64,000 nucleotides of DNA from Trueperella pyogenes (GCF_900460345.1 NZ_UHHW01000002.1:1612001-1676000), one strand, 5' to 3'; counted from the stretch's first letter, positions 1-7,545 are shown. The notes: a model not told the origin generated them from the letters alone. Made by a program: numbers and translations.

Positions 1-383
1 TCGACCTCGGCGTAGCACAGGCGGTCACTGGCGCAATGGTCGGCACGTCAAATCCTGAGCTACACCAGCTCGTGGATCGGATGGTGGCTCAGGCTAGCGC
101 GGGGAAGCGATACATGGATGACGACATTGCCTTCCATACCGGCATCATGGCCTACCTCAACAACGAGCTCCTCACCCAGCTGAATGCCGCGATGTGGCTC
201 GTCCACCAAACCGTTGTTCCGAAATTGCAAGAAGGGCGTAGCGAGCAGGTTGAACAGCTGCTTGAAACCGCTCACGCTCACCAGCGCATGTTGGAGACGG
301 CCGAAGCGGGAGACACCCACGCCTATCGGCAGGCCGTCGTCGACCACTACGCCCCCTTGGCTGCGATTCTGGATCTTGACTAG
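1..383 (+). CDS. GntR-family regulator, C-terminal FCD domain (5' end missing)
   Basis: The reading frame is open from base 3, so this is the 3' part of a gene that begins upstream of the window. The peptide is helical and carries the FCD-domain pattern: an Asp a few residues before an FH pair (DDDIAFH), a following asparagine pair before a leucine-rich helix (NNELL), then HAHQRM and VVDHY, which supply the later histidines of the usual Asp/His ligand or metal site. In the family this domain senses a small organic acid or sugar acid and controls an N-terminal winged helix, which lies outside the window. Its TAG stop directly abuts the ATG of the hydrolase gene, so the two are probably co-translated and the regulator may control the hydrolase. 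Confidence 0.8.
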   Translation, partial: DLGVAQAVTGAMVGTSNPELHQLVDRMVAQASAGKRYMDDDIAFHTGIMAYLNNELLTQLNAAMWLVHQTVVPKLQEGRSEQVEQLLETAHAHQRMLETAEAGDTHAYRQAVVDHYAPLAAILDLD

Positions 384-2123
384 ATGTTCAACACATTATC
401 TTCAGCACTGTCCGCCGTCGAAGTCGGTGCGGGTCCGCTCGTCGTGTTATGTCACGGCGTCACGGACAACGCGGCGTCCCTGTCTGATCTCGTCCGCCGT
501 CTTGCACCCGAGTACCGGATTGTGGCCCTGGACTGCCTGGGTCACGGCCTCTCGCGCCGCTTTCACGACGACGAACTGGCAGCTCCCCTCGACAGCGCGC
601 TCGTAGCATTGGAGGATGCCCTCGAGGTACTTGTCCAGGAACATGGGCCAGCTCTAGTGATCGGCCACTCCATGGGCGGAGCACTGGCCAGCCGCCTGGC
701 AACAAAGCGCCCCGAGCTTTTCACTGGGCTCATCTGCGAGGATCCCGCCTGGCTCTCCCCAGAACAGGCGTCCTCTTACAAGACCAGCCTCCCGCGCATC
801 CGCGCCTCTCATGAAGACATCCGCCGCGACCCGGCCGCCGCCTTGGCCGCTAACCGTTGCGCATACCCGGACTGGCCCGAGGATGAACGCCCAGGTTGGC
901 TCGCTGGCAAGCTGCAGGTGGATCCCGATTTCCTCGCCGTCGGCGAGATGGGGTACGTAGATTGGTGCGAGTGGGTCGGAGAGATCGCTGTCCCCACGCT
1001 CGTCGTCTCGAGCGACGGCGAAGACGTCCTCCTCGGCCACTCTGGGCTAGCCAAGATCGACGCGCTGGGTAACTCCCATATCGCCACGGCCCTCCTGCCC
1101 GGTTGCGGCCACTGTGTGCGCCGGGATAATGCACAGGGGTTTTCCGATCTCATCGCCCCCTTCCTCGACCGCGTTCATCCCCCACTCGATTTCGCTGCGG
1201 CAATCCGCCGGCCCGGAACCGAACCGCAGGTCGGCGCCCAACCCAGCGCGACGGCGTCGTTCTTTATACAACCCGAGCTGCGTGCCGCATTGGCTCAGCC
1301 TTACTATCCGCAGTGGGATCCTATCGGAACTCGCGAGCGCGGCAGACAGGCGCTAGCCCCGATCCCGGTGGTCAAGGGTGTGCAGCTGACGGTCGCGGAG
1401 ATTGATGGCCTGGAGACGCGCGTGTGGGCTCCGCCGGCACCTAGTGCCGTTGTCGTGTCTCTCCATGGCGGAGGTTTCATGGCTGGTAGCGCGCGCGCCG
1501 ACGACGAGCGCAACGCTGACATGGCTCGCCGGCTGAATGCCGCAGTCGTCTCCCCCGAATATCGACTCACCCCTGAGCACCCTTTTCCCGCAGGCGCACT
1601 TGACTGCAGCACCATCGCAGAATGGGCGATGACCGAGTGGGATTTGCCCTTCTATCTCTACGGCGATTCCGCCGGGGGCAGTCTGGCAGAAACTGTGGCA
1701 GCGATGCTGCTCGAAGACGGCCGTCGCATCGATGGCCTCATTATGATTGAGCCCTTCCTGGATCCTTCCATGAGCGGGCGATCCATCCGAACGTACGCCA
1801 ACGCGCAGACATGGAACCGCGATAAGTCGTATCACGCATGGAAGGCCTATCTCGATGGAAGACATCCGCGCGTGCTGCCGCGCCTGGTCGGCGTCGTGGA
1901 ACACCGCCCGCGAGTACTGACGATAGTGGCTAGCGCAGATGTGCTCCGCGATGAGGGCATCGCATGGACGACTGCGCTGGTAGATGCCGGTTTCGATGCC
2001 GCACTGCATATGTTATCTGGGACGTATCATGTTGGACTGACGATTCCCGGCACCCGCGTGCGTGAGCGCGTATTCGGTCTGATCACCGACTTCATGGCAG
2101 CCCAGGCAGAACGGCCAGAATAG
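384..2123 (+). CDS. Tandem two-domain alpha/beta hydrolase (esterase/lipase fusion)
   Basis: A single 579-residue chain holds two complete hydrolase domains. Residues about 1-265 form a classical alpha/beta-hydrolase with oxyanion segment LCHGVTDN, nucleophile elbow GHSMGG and a late GCGHC that can supply the catalytic His. Residues about 290-575 look like a hormone-sensitive-lipase-type esterase with HGGGF, GDSAGGS and a late TYHVG histidine. Both catalytic Ser/His sets appear intact. Each domain is normally a separate protein, so the fusion suggests two-step hydrolysis of an ester or lactone. No signal peptide is seen, so it is probably cytoplasmic. The start is fixed by the TAGATG junction with the upstream GntR/FCD gene. 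The substrate cannot be read from the sequence. Confidence 0.85.
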   Translation: MFNTLSSALSAVEVGAGPLVVLCHGVTDNAASLSDLVRRLAPEYRIVALDCLGHGLSRRFHDDELAAPLDSALVALEDALEVLVQEHGPALVIGHSMGGALASRLATKRPELFTGLICEDPAWLSPEQASSYKTSLPRIRASHEDIRRDPAAALAANRCAYPDWPEDERPGWLAGKLQVDPDFLAVGEMGYVDWCEWVGEIAVPTLVVSSDGEDVLLGHSGLAKIDALGNSHIATALLPGCGHCVRRDNAQGFSDLIAPFLDRVHPPLDFAAAIRRPGTEPQVGAQPSATASFFIQPELRAALAQPYYPQWDPIGTRERGRQALAPIPVVKGVQLTVAEIDGLETRVWAPPAPSAVVVSLHGGGFMAGSARADDERNADMARRLNAAVVSPEYRLTPEHPFPAGALDCSTIAEWAMTEWDLPFYLYGDSAGGSLAETVAAMLLEDGRRIDGLIMIEPFLDPSMSGRSIRTYANAQTWNRDKSYHAWKAYLDGRHPRVLPRLVGVVEHRPRVLTIVASADVLRDEGIAWTTALVDAGFDAALHMLSGTYHVGLTIPGTRVRERVFGLITDFMAAQAERPE

Positions 2124-2140
2124 CTTTTTGCTGGCTGGCT

Positions 2141-2255
2141 AGCGCGACACAAAACATGAATATGGGCCGCACCAGGCCCGTATGCGAATCGGCGGCCGGT
2201 ATATTCAAAAGAACTGTCGGGCTCGGCGGGTTAATAGGGCTGAGGGGTTGCGCGC
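2141..2255 (+). repeat. Dispersed repeat, copy A
   Basis: This copy begins AGCGCGACACAAAACATGAA, contains a GGGCC-GCACCA-GGCCC hairpin, and ends with a single AAAAGAACTGTCG motif followed by GGGCTCGGCGGG. It matches copy B (3201-3340) over most of its length and also the two arms of the inverted repeat near 54.2 and 54.8 kb. It lacks the second AAAGAACTGTCG unit found in the other copies, as if one 32-bp unit had been lost by recombination between motifs. It is probably derived from a mobile element, but no transposase is visible. Confidence 0.75.
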
Positions 2256-2692
2256 AGCATACGTGTACGAGCTCATGGCCACCGGAGGCGGGAGGGACAA
2301 CCTCTCTCGGAGGGGTGGTAGCACGCCGCGAGGACGTGGTGACGACGTCCGCAGCAGCACGTAACAACGGCCAGCCCTATACGCCTGTGGATAGTGGTCC
2401 TCCCCCGCGGCTCATTTCAGCAGCTGGCGGGTTACGGGTGCGGAACACAGGCGCCTAAAAACCTAGAGCACTCCACATCCTCGTCTATGTCAGTTGATTT
2501 CATGCAGGATCAAACTAGGTGGCGATACAATGAATTCACCAGGCATTCCTCCCCAATACCCTCAGGATACATAAGAGGTAAATTTCCTTTAGTGTCGCTA
2601 TCTCTAATTTGAATTGAGCGTCGTGCGGTGGTACTTTTGCTAGACGGAACGAGAACACTTCTCATTCATTTCTGCAGTACAACGCCGCAGAA
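2256..2692. other. Gene-free stretch between repeat A and the small operon
   Basis: The first 200 bases are GC-rich and the rest becomes AT-rich from about 2490. Short open frames exist on both strands, but none has a ribosome binding site, a domain or codon usage like the neighbouring genes. I see no RNA gene or credible coding region here. Confidence 0.6.
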
Positions 2693-2722
2693 TTGACATT
2701 GTGGCAACGGAGCCGCGATTAA
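2693..2722 (+). promoter_or_regulatory. Candidate sigma-70 promoter of the small operon
   Basis: TTGACA at 2693-2698 and GATTAA (running on as AT) at 2717-2722 are separated by 18 bp. They lie 17 bp before the first small gene. The perfect -35 hexamer is unusual in this window. Confidence 0.5.
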
Positions 2723-2739
2723 ATACACAAGGAAATAAA

Positions 2740-2934
2740 ATGAAAACGTCGAGAATTGCAGTTGCTAGATCAACAACTGTCGCATTGATTTCCGGCAGCA
2801 CTAAAGAGGCAGTTCGTCTCATGCGGGGTGCAAGCTTCAGCTACGAAAAAATGCTGGCAGCCGGCGGAGTTCTCATGGCCTTAGGAAAAGAACTCCTTAG
2901 TATTGATACTGTGAAGGAGCAATGTTTCTCATGA
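2740..2934 (+). CDS. Small 64-aa protein of unknown function, first gene of a two-gene operon
   Basis: The gene starts at ATG 2740, with AAGGAA placed 5 bp upstream and a promoter-like TTGACA/GATTAA pair before that. The product is basic at the N terminus (MKTSRIAVAR), has a Ser/Thr/Ala-rich segment, a Gly/Ala/Leu stretch (AAGGVLMALGK) at residues 40-50 and a single Cys near the C terminus. I do not recognise a family. Its TGA overlaps the ATG of the next gene (ATGA), which supports real translation of both. The DNA is much more AT-rich than the surrounding chromosome and lies between direct repeats A and B, so it is probably acquired. A peptide precursor, a small toxin or a bacteriocin-like peptide are possible, but this is only inference from size and context. 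An in-frame GTG or ATG upstream would give at most 77 residues. Confidence 0.5.
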   Translation: MKTSRIAVARSTTVALISGSTKEAVRLMRGASFSYEKMLAAGGVLMALGKELLSIDTVKEQCFS

Positions 2935-3119
2935 GGTTCCTCGATATCATACAGTTTTTCGCAGCCTTGGCTGCAGTAACGCTAATAATACTATCGTTCT
3001 TTTTCGAGGGTGATCTCCTGTATCACGGCCTTAGAGCGCTGCTGATGTACTATATAATATATTCCTATATATGTCGGACAAAGGTGCCCGGATCCTATCT
3101 TTACTCCGATCGCAAATAA
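2931..3119 (+). CDS. Small 62-aa hydrophobic membrane protein, second gene of the operon
   Basis: I chose ATG 2931, which has AAGGAG 11 bp upstream and overlaps the preceding stop as ATGA; the ATG at 2922 is too close to that site. Residues about 3-25 form a strongly hydrophobic helix (FFAALAAVTLIILSFFF), and a second hydrophobic stretch around residues 36-48 includes MYYIIYSYI, so two membrane passes are likely. The C terminus is short and basic. Small two-pass proteins encoded directly after a small peptide are typical of immunity or accessory proteins, but no family is recognisable. AT-rich codon use sets it apart from the chromosome around it. Confidence 0.5.
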   Translation: MRFLDIIQFFAALAAVTLIILSFFFEGDLLYHGLRALLMYYIIYSYICRTKVPGSYLYSDRK

Positions 3120-3134
3120 TACGTCACACAGCCG

Positions 3135-3182
3135 CTGTCCCCGCAACTGGATCGCATGGATTTGATCCAATTGCGGGGACAG
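3135..3182. terminator. Long stem-loop after the small operon
   Basis: A 19-bp stem (3135-3153 with 3164-3182, 18 of 19 positions complementary) encloses a 10-base loop. It starts 16 bp after the second small gene. No run of T follows, so it may act as a terminator or mRNA-protecting hairpin, or it may be an end structure of a mobile element. Confidence 0.5.
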
Positions 3183-3200
3183 TGACGATGGGAGCGGATG

Positions 3201-3340
3201 AGCGCGACACAAAACATGAAACTGGGCCGCACCAGGCCCGTATGCGAATCGGCGGCCAGTGTATTCAAAAGAACTGTCGCCAGGTAGGCCAAATTCTCGA
3301 AAGAACTGTCGGGCTCGGTGGGTTTAACGGGGCTAAGGGG
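3201..3340 (+). repeat. Dispersed repeat, copy B
   Basis: This copy has the same orientation and the same left edge (AGCGCGACACAAAACATGAA) as copy A, so the two are direct repeats flanking the small operon. It carries two AAAGAACTGTCG motifs with a 32-bp period, followed by GGGCTCGGTGGG. It is clearly diverged from copy A and from the inverted pair near 54.5 kb. Confidence 0.75.
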
Positions 3341-3479
3341 ATAATGGCCATAGGGATGCGTCACTGACTAACCACGCTGAACTGGCGCTACTCAACCAGA
3401 TTGTTGTGCTCACCAAGGTGTACGAGGAATTGATCTTGGACGCGACGGTGAGCCTCACGCCACCTCACGCTCAGCCTCC
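3341..3479. other. Possible gene remnant next to repeat B
   Basis: On the plus strand a frame at 3364-3483 reads about 39 residues (including LLNQIVVLTKVYEEL) to a TAA with no usable start codon. It could be the tail of a gene truncated by the repeat, but I cannot tie it to a family. Confidence 0.25.
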
Positions 3480-3695
3480 TTAACGAAGCACATGGTTAAC
3501 AACATTAAACCGCTGACCTTCATGTTCTGGAATCCGGGCGGAGGAAGCGCGTGTAATACCCCAGTCACCGAATATCGATTCATCCGACTCAGCCATCCGA
3601 AGACGTTTCCACTGCAAGGCGCTAGCGTGCCAATCTCCCGTCGTATCAGTTTCTGAGGGCAAATTCAGTGCATGAATATCAGTTACATATTCCAT
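3480..3695 (-). CDS. Conserved-looking 71-aa protein of unknown function
   Basis: The start ATG at 3695 has GAAGGTGG a few bases upstream. The product is short, soluble and aromatic-rich, with the run VTDIHALNLP, then TTGDWHASALQW and SIFGDWGI. These phrases look like a conserved small protein of accessory regions that I cannot name with confidence. The chain ends at NVVNHVLR, possibly earlier than in full-length relatives, since repeat B and a possible gene remnant follow. A 49-codon frame upstream overlaps its start by 13 bp, as in toxin-antitoxin or small defence pairs. I do not assign a function. Confidence 0.5.
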   Translation of the reverse strand: MEYVTDIHALNLPSETDTTGDWHASALQWKRLRMAESDESIFGDWGITRASSARIPEHEGQRFNVVNHVLR

Positions 3696-3832
3696 GCGAT
3701 GTCCACCTTCGGGACTATCCTTTTGAGTGTGTAACTAGTGTTTGTCTTTTCTAGTTTTCCCTCGTAGTCGGCCAGCGGTCTTCGAAGGTGATGGCGAACG
3801 CGTTTAGTGTGGGTTTCCATCTTTGTACTCAT
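3683..3832 (-). CDS. Possible 49-aa basic protein overlapping the next gene
   Basis: This frame runs from ATG 3832 to TAA 3683 and overlaps the start of the 71-aa gene by 13 bp. The product is Lys/Arg-rich (11 of the first 30 residues are basic, counting only Lys and Arg with adjacent His) and includes THTKRVRHHLRRPL. There is no clear ribosome binding site, only TATAAA-like sequence just upstream. The overlap and the strand shared with the 71-aa gene make it plausible; the lack of a start signal keeps confidence low. Confidence 0.3.
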   Translation of the reverse strand: MSTKMETHTKRVRHHLRRPLADYEGKLEKTNTSYTLKRIVPKVDIAWNM

Positions 3833-4124
3833 TTTATAGGCTTTTTATACTCTCCCAGTCTTTCTTTGGCGCGTAACGGAACATGTTATAGTCCCTTCAG
3901 AGGGACAGCTGGATCAGTTGTGTCATTGTTTGACTCACTAGTAGTTGCTTTAGTCGTACCTGTCACTGCAGGAGTAGCATCGACTTTTGGAATATCCTGG
4001 GCATTGTCTTATCAGCGTTGCTCTATTGCATCATGACCGTGTGGACTGGTCTTTTATCCGTCAGCCGTAATTCACTTTAAAACTGAGTTCATAGGTATAG
4101 ACAGGATGGTGAAATTGTATAGTC
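3833..4124. other. AT-rich intergenic stretch
   Basis: The only open frame here (plus strand, 3788-4036) has no ribosome binding site and a low-complexity product, so I do not call it. The 80 bases before the DUF2087 gene are AT-rich (TTTAAAAC, TATAGA, TTGTATAG) and probably hold its promoter, but no single -35/-10 pair stands out. Confidence 0.5.
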
Positions 4125-4640
4125 ATGACTAAACGACCTTCTTGGCAAGGTTTTATTGCGGCGGTCATTGGGGAAGAATCTTCTTTTGCGCTAGCACAGG
4201 TGATTTTAGGTCAGGCGCGTTGGGACAGTATTCCCGGTCTGTCACAGAAAAAATCCGCAAAAACACTTGAATTACTTCGCCCGTACTTACACAGTCCTGA
4301 TGGAAAAGAGATACGAATCGACCGTGAAACACTGCGAGAACTTCTTAAATCCGCAGACAAGGACAATTCCCGTGGGGATTCGGCCATCATCTCTAAGTTT
4401 GTTTCTAATGACTTAAGGCTGAAAAAATTTCCGTCTCGTCCCACGGAGCGGTATCTCGTTTTAGAATTTCTTGCTAAGCGCCTATTCTCTCCTAAGGAAG
4501 ATCTCCACGAATCCCAGGTCAACGAGCGTTTGAAAGTGGTCACCGATGATTTTGCCACTCTTCGCAGGTATCTCATTGATGCAAATCTTTTAACACGCCA
4601 AGCTGATGGCGGCTCTTATCGATCGGCTGATCTAGCTTAG
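4125..4640 (+). CDS. DUF2087 domain protein
   Basis: A 171-residue soluble protein. Its C-terminal part, from about residue 100, matches the DUF2087 pattern: LKKFPSRPTERYLVLEFLAKR, then an acidic link, VNERL, a DDFATLRRYLID helix and a final LLTRQADGGSYR. This fold is winged-helix-like and is often seen as the C-terminal half of small regulators. The N-terminal half (WQGFIAAVIGE...) has no motif I recognise. The gene is more AT-rich than the chromosome downstream and closes the accessory island. It could be a DNA-binding regulator, but no operator is evident. Confidence 0.75.
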   Translation: MTKRPSWQGFIAAVIGEESSFALAQVILGQARWDSIPGLSQKKSAKTLELLRPYLHSPDGKEIRIDRETLRELLKSADKDNSRGDSAIISKFVSNDLRLKKFPSRPTERYLVLEFLAKRLFSPKEDLHESQVNERLKVVTDDFATLRRYLIDANLLTRQADGGSYRSADLA

Positions 4641-4782
4641 CGTGTCGGCGGCTGGTGGAATGGCATGTCCGAAGGCGTCCCGCGTGTCAGTGTCCATCGC
4701 GTTAGCTCCAGAATTTGCTTTACCACCATGCCTACCGACTTCTTCGTCGACTAGACTGAGTCCACTGACGATTGGAGTAGAT

Positions 4783-5262
4783 ATGATTTCCACCCTCGCT
4801 CGCCCACTCCTTGCGGCACCCTTCGTTGCCTCGGGCATTGACGCCATGCTTCACCCTGAAAGTCATCGCGGCGCGGCGCAACGTATTGTCGGGGTACTCG
4901 ATCGGGTGGGTGTGCCCGCCGCGGATCTGCCTCTCGACGCTTTGACCCGCGCCACCGGCGCCGTCGTTGCCACGGCTGGGCTCTCGCTTGCGCGCGGACG
5001 GATGCCGCGTTCGACCGCCCTGATGCTCGGCGCGATACAGATTCCGCTCTCGTTGGGGCGCAATCCGTTCTGGAGCCAGAAGGGCGCCGCCCGCCGTAAG
5101 TCTCTTTCCGCGTTGGTTGCCGACGCCGGCCTCATCGGTGGCGCACTCATCGCTTCCACCGACCGCGGCGGCAAACCCTCCTTGGGCTGGCGCGCATCCA
5201 CGTGGGCAAAGGAAGTCGGGCAGACTGCCTCCGAGCGTCTACCCATCGGTGACGGTCGGTGA
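4783..5262 (+). CDS. DoxX-family membrane protein
   Basis: The start ATG 4783 has GGAG 6 bp upstream; longer in-frame starts back to 4642 add residues unlike the family. The 159-residue product opens with ARPLLAAPFVASGIDAMLHP, the usual DoxX beginning in which the first helix ends in an F/SG..K/D-x-hhP motif, and has further hydrophobic helices around residues 60-80, 85-100 and 108-122. Family members are small integral membrane proteins, some linked to redox or thiol metabolism, and the role here is unknown. Its TGA overlaps the GTG of aroA (GTGA), so the two genes are translationally coupled. Confidence 0.75.
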   Translation: MISTLARPLLAAPFVASGIDAMLHPESHRGAAQRIVGVLDRVGVPAADLPLDALTRATGAVVATAGLSLARGRMPRSTALMLGAIQIPLSLGRNPFWSQKGAARRKSLSALVADAGLIGGALIASTDRGGKPSLGWRASTWAKEVGQTASERLPIGDGR

Positions 5263-6542
5263 CCTGGCTCGCCCCCACATCCGGGCCTGTCGACGCCACG
5301 ATTTCGATCCCCGGCTCGAAGTCGTTAACAAACCGCTACCTCGTCCTCGCAGCGCTCGGCAGCACCCCGGTGACACTCCATCGCCCGCTCGTCGCCCGTG
5401 ACACCGAGCTCATGGCTCACGCCCTGGAAACCCTCGGCGCACACATCAGTCGAGAGCCCGAGGCGTGGCGTGTGGAACCTGGGCCGATCCGTGGCGGGCA
5501 GGTCGAATGCGGCCTTGCAGGCACGGTCATGCGTTTCATCCCGCCTATCGCCGCCTTCGCCACGGATCGCGTTGTCGTCGACGGCGACGCCGCGGCTCGC
5601 CGCCGTCCCATGGATGCCATCGTCACTGCACTCGCCGAGCTGGGAGTGCGCGTGGACGCCAGTAGCAGTTCCGGTTTGGCGACCCTCCCCCTGACAATCT
5701 ACGGTCATGGCACCGTAACCGGCGGTGTGCTCGATGTGGACGCCTCGGCGTCGTCACAATTCATCTCCGGCCTCCTTCTGGCCGGGCCACTCATGGCCAA
5801 CGGCCTGGATCTTCGCCACGTCGGCTCCAGCTTGCCCTCTCAGCCCCACATCACCATGACCGTGCAGGTGCTTAAGCAGGCGGGCATCGGCGTCGTTGAA
5901 GAGCACAACCGATGGGTCGTCTCCCCCGGAGTGCCAGCCCTGCCGGACGTGACAATCGAACCGGACCTGTCCAATGCGGGTCCCTTCCTCGCCGCTGCGA
6001 TGGTCACGGGCGGGATCGTGCGTATCCGAAACTGGCCTAGGCACACCACTCAGCCCGGCGATTCCTACCGGAAGATCTTTAGCGCCATGGGCGGGCGCTT
6101 CCGTTTTGAGGGTGATGCCCTCCACCTGACTGGCCCTAAAACGATCAATCCGTACGACGCCGATATGAAAGACGTCGGCGAGCTCGTCCCCACTGTCGCA
6201 GCAGTCGCCGCCTTTGCCCAGGGCACGTCCAGACTGCGTCACATCGGCCAGCTTCGCGGGCACGAGACGAATCGACTGGCCGCACTCGTCACTGAGCTCG
6301 CCAAAACGGGGATCAAGGCCCGTGAGGAAGGCGATGACCTCATTATCGAAGGCGGCTGCCCATCAGCTGGGGCCACCATCGATTCCTATGACGATCACCG
6401 CATGGCCACCTTCGGCGCCATTCTTGGCTTACGCTTGCCCGGCACGCGCGTAGTCAACGTGGAGACCACCGCCAAGACGCTGCCCGACTTCGTGGCCCGT
6501 TGGAACCACGCTTTCACCCAAGGACACCATGAGCAGACGTGA
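5259..6542 (+). CDS. aroA: 3-phosphoshikimate 1-carboxyvinyltransferase (EPSP synthase)
   Basis: This 427-residue cytoplasmic enzyme of the shikimate pathway transfers enolpyruvyl from PEP to shikimate-3-phosphate, yielding the precursor of chorismate. Visible motifs are PGSKSLTNRYLVLAAL near the N terminus (PEP/S3P lysine and serine), GLAGTVMRF around residue 87 in place of the common GNAGTAMR, RRRPMDAI, SSQFISGLLL and, near the C terminus, YDDHRMAT. The GTG start overlaps the doxX-like stop, and the gene overlaps rsgA by 14 bp. Chorismate from this pathway also feeds menF in the same window. Confidence 0.95.
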   Translation: MTWLAPTSGPVDATISIPGSKSLTNRYLVLAALGSTPVTLHRPLVARDTELMAHALETLGAHISREPEAWRVEPGPIRGGQVECGLAGTVMRFIPPIAAFATDRVVVDGDAAARRRPMDAIVTALAELGVRVDASSSSGLATLPLTIYGHGTVTGGVLDVDASASSQFISGLLLAGPLMANGLDLRHVGSSLPSQPHITMTVQVLKQAGIGVVEEHNRWVVSPGVPALPDVTIEPDLSNAGPFLAAAMVTGGIVRIRNWPRHTTQPGDSYRKIFSAMGGRFRFEGDALHLTGPKTINPYDADMKDVGELVPTVAAVAAFAQGTSRLRHIGQLRGHETNRLAALVTELAKTGIKAREEGDDLIIEGGCPSAGATIDSYDDHRMATFGAILGLRLPGTRVVNVETTAKTLPDFVARWNHAFTQGHHEQT

Positions 6543-7545
6543 CATCGGCACCGATGACCCCCGCGTACGCGTTCGCCCCGGCAAAGGCTCACGCCCGCGT
6601 ACGAAAAACCGCCCCGATTACTCCCAAGCGCGCCGCGGGCGCGTCTACCGCATCGATCGCGGCCGCTACCACGTCACTCTTGACGACGGCACACTCCTGA
6701 CCGCGGTCAAAGCCAAAGAGCTCAGCCGTGGGTCGATCGTCGTCGGCGATATTGTGGCGCTCACGGGCGATCTATCCGGCAGGAAGGATACCCTCGCACG
6801 GATTGTTCAGGTCGACCCGCGCCTGACAGCGCTCCGGCGCACCGCCGAAGAATCGGAGGCGGCCGGCACTGAGCGTGTCATCGTCGCTAACGCCGACCAG
6901 CTCGTGATCGTCACCGCTCTCGCCCAGCCCGAGCCGCGCCCCGGCATGATCGACCGCTGTCTGGTTGCCGCCTACGACGCGAGCATGCACCCCATCCTGC
7001 TTCTCACCAAAGCAGACCTGGCCAGCCCGCAGCCACTCCTCGACCTCTACGCGGACCTTGACCTCGACATTTACATCTCCACCATCGACGAAACCAACAA
7101 TATTGCCGACGTGGGTGCCATCGCGGACGCGCTCGTCAACCACGTATCGGTGCTGGTCGGGCATTCCGGGGTCGGCAAGTCCACACTCATCAACGCACTC
7201 GTTCCCGCTGCCGAGCGCGAAACCGGGCAGGTCAATGCCGTAACTGGTCGAGGACGGCACACGTCGACGTCGGCGATGGCGTTTTCGCTCGCGGCCGGCG
7301 GACTCGTCATCGATACACCTGGCGTGCGCACATTCGGCCTCGCCCACGTCCAACCCGCAGACTTGCTGCGCGGTTTTCCGGATTTGCAAAAGATCGCCGA
7401 AGAATGCCCGCGCAGCTGTCCGCACGAGGCTACATCACTCGACTGTGCGCTGGAGGAACTAACTGATACGCGCCTTCGTGCCCGCGTAGATTCTTTCCGA
7501 AGGCTACTCGACTCACGTCAAAAAATGGATCCACACTGGGCTTGA
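6529..7545 (+). CDS. rsgA: Ribosome small-subunit GTPase RsgA
   Basis: A 338-residue circularly permuted GTPase that acts in late 30S maturation. An N-terminal OB-like part (GRVYRIDRGRYHVTLDDG) is followed by the permuted G motifs: TKAD (G4) comes before GHSGVGKSTLIN (G1) and DTPG (G3). The C-terminal zinc knuckle is CPRSCPHEATSLDC. A basic extension of about 30 residues at the N terminus is common in actinobacteria. The gene overlaps the end of aroA by 14 bp, and a start within aroA is supported by the continuous basic N terminus. Confidence 0.95.
   Translation: MSRRDIGTDDPRVRVRPGKGSRPRTKNRPDYSQARRGRVYRIDRGRYHVTLDDGTLLTAVKAKELSRGSIVVGDIVALTGDLSGRKDTLARIVQVDPRLTALRRTAEESEAAGTERVIVANADQLVIVTALAQPEPRPGMIDRCLVAAYDASMHPILLLTKADLASPQPLLDLYADLDLDIYISTIDETNNIADVGAIADALVNHVSVLVGHSGVGKSTLINALVPAAERETGQVNAVTGRGRHTSTSAMAFSLAAGGLVIDTPGVRTFGLAHVQPADLLRGFPDLQKIAEECPRSCPHEATSLDCALEELTDTRLRARVDSFRRLLDSRQKMDPHWA

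Noticed and set aside
2141..3340. A CRISPR array at the repeats
   Set aside because: Only one or two 32-bp units per copy, no regular spacers, and no cas genes in the window.
3440..3482. A 26-codon minus-strand frame with GTG start after AAGGAGG next to the 71-aa gene
   Set aside because: It has a good ribosome binding site but ends after 26 codons in DNA that may be gene remnant; too short to support.
3788..4036. An 82-residue plus-strand frame with hydrophobic segments
   Set aside because: No ribosome binding site, no family resemblance, and it overlaps the better-supported minus-strand start region near 3832.
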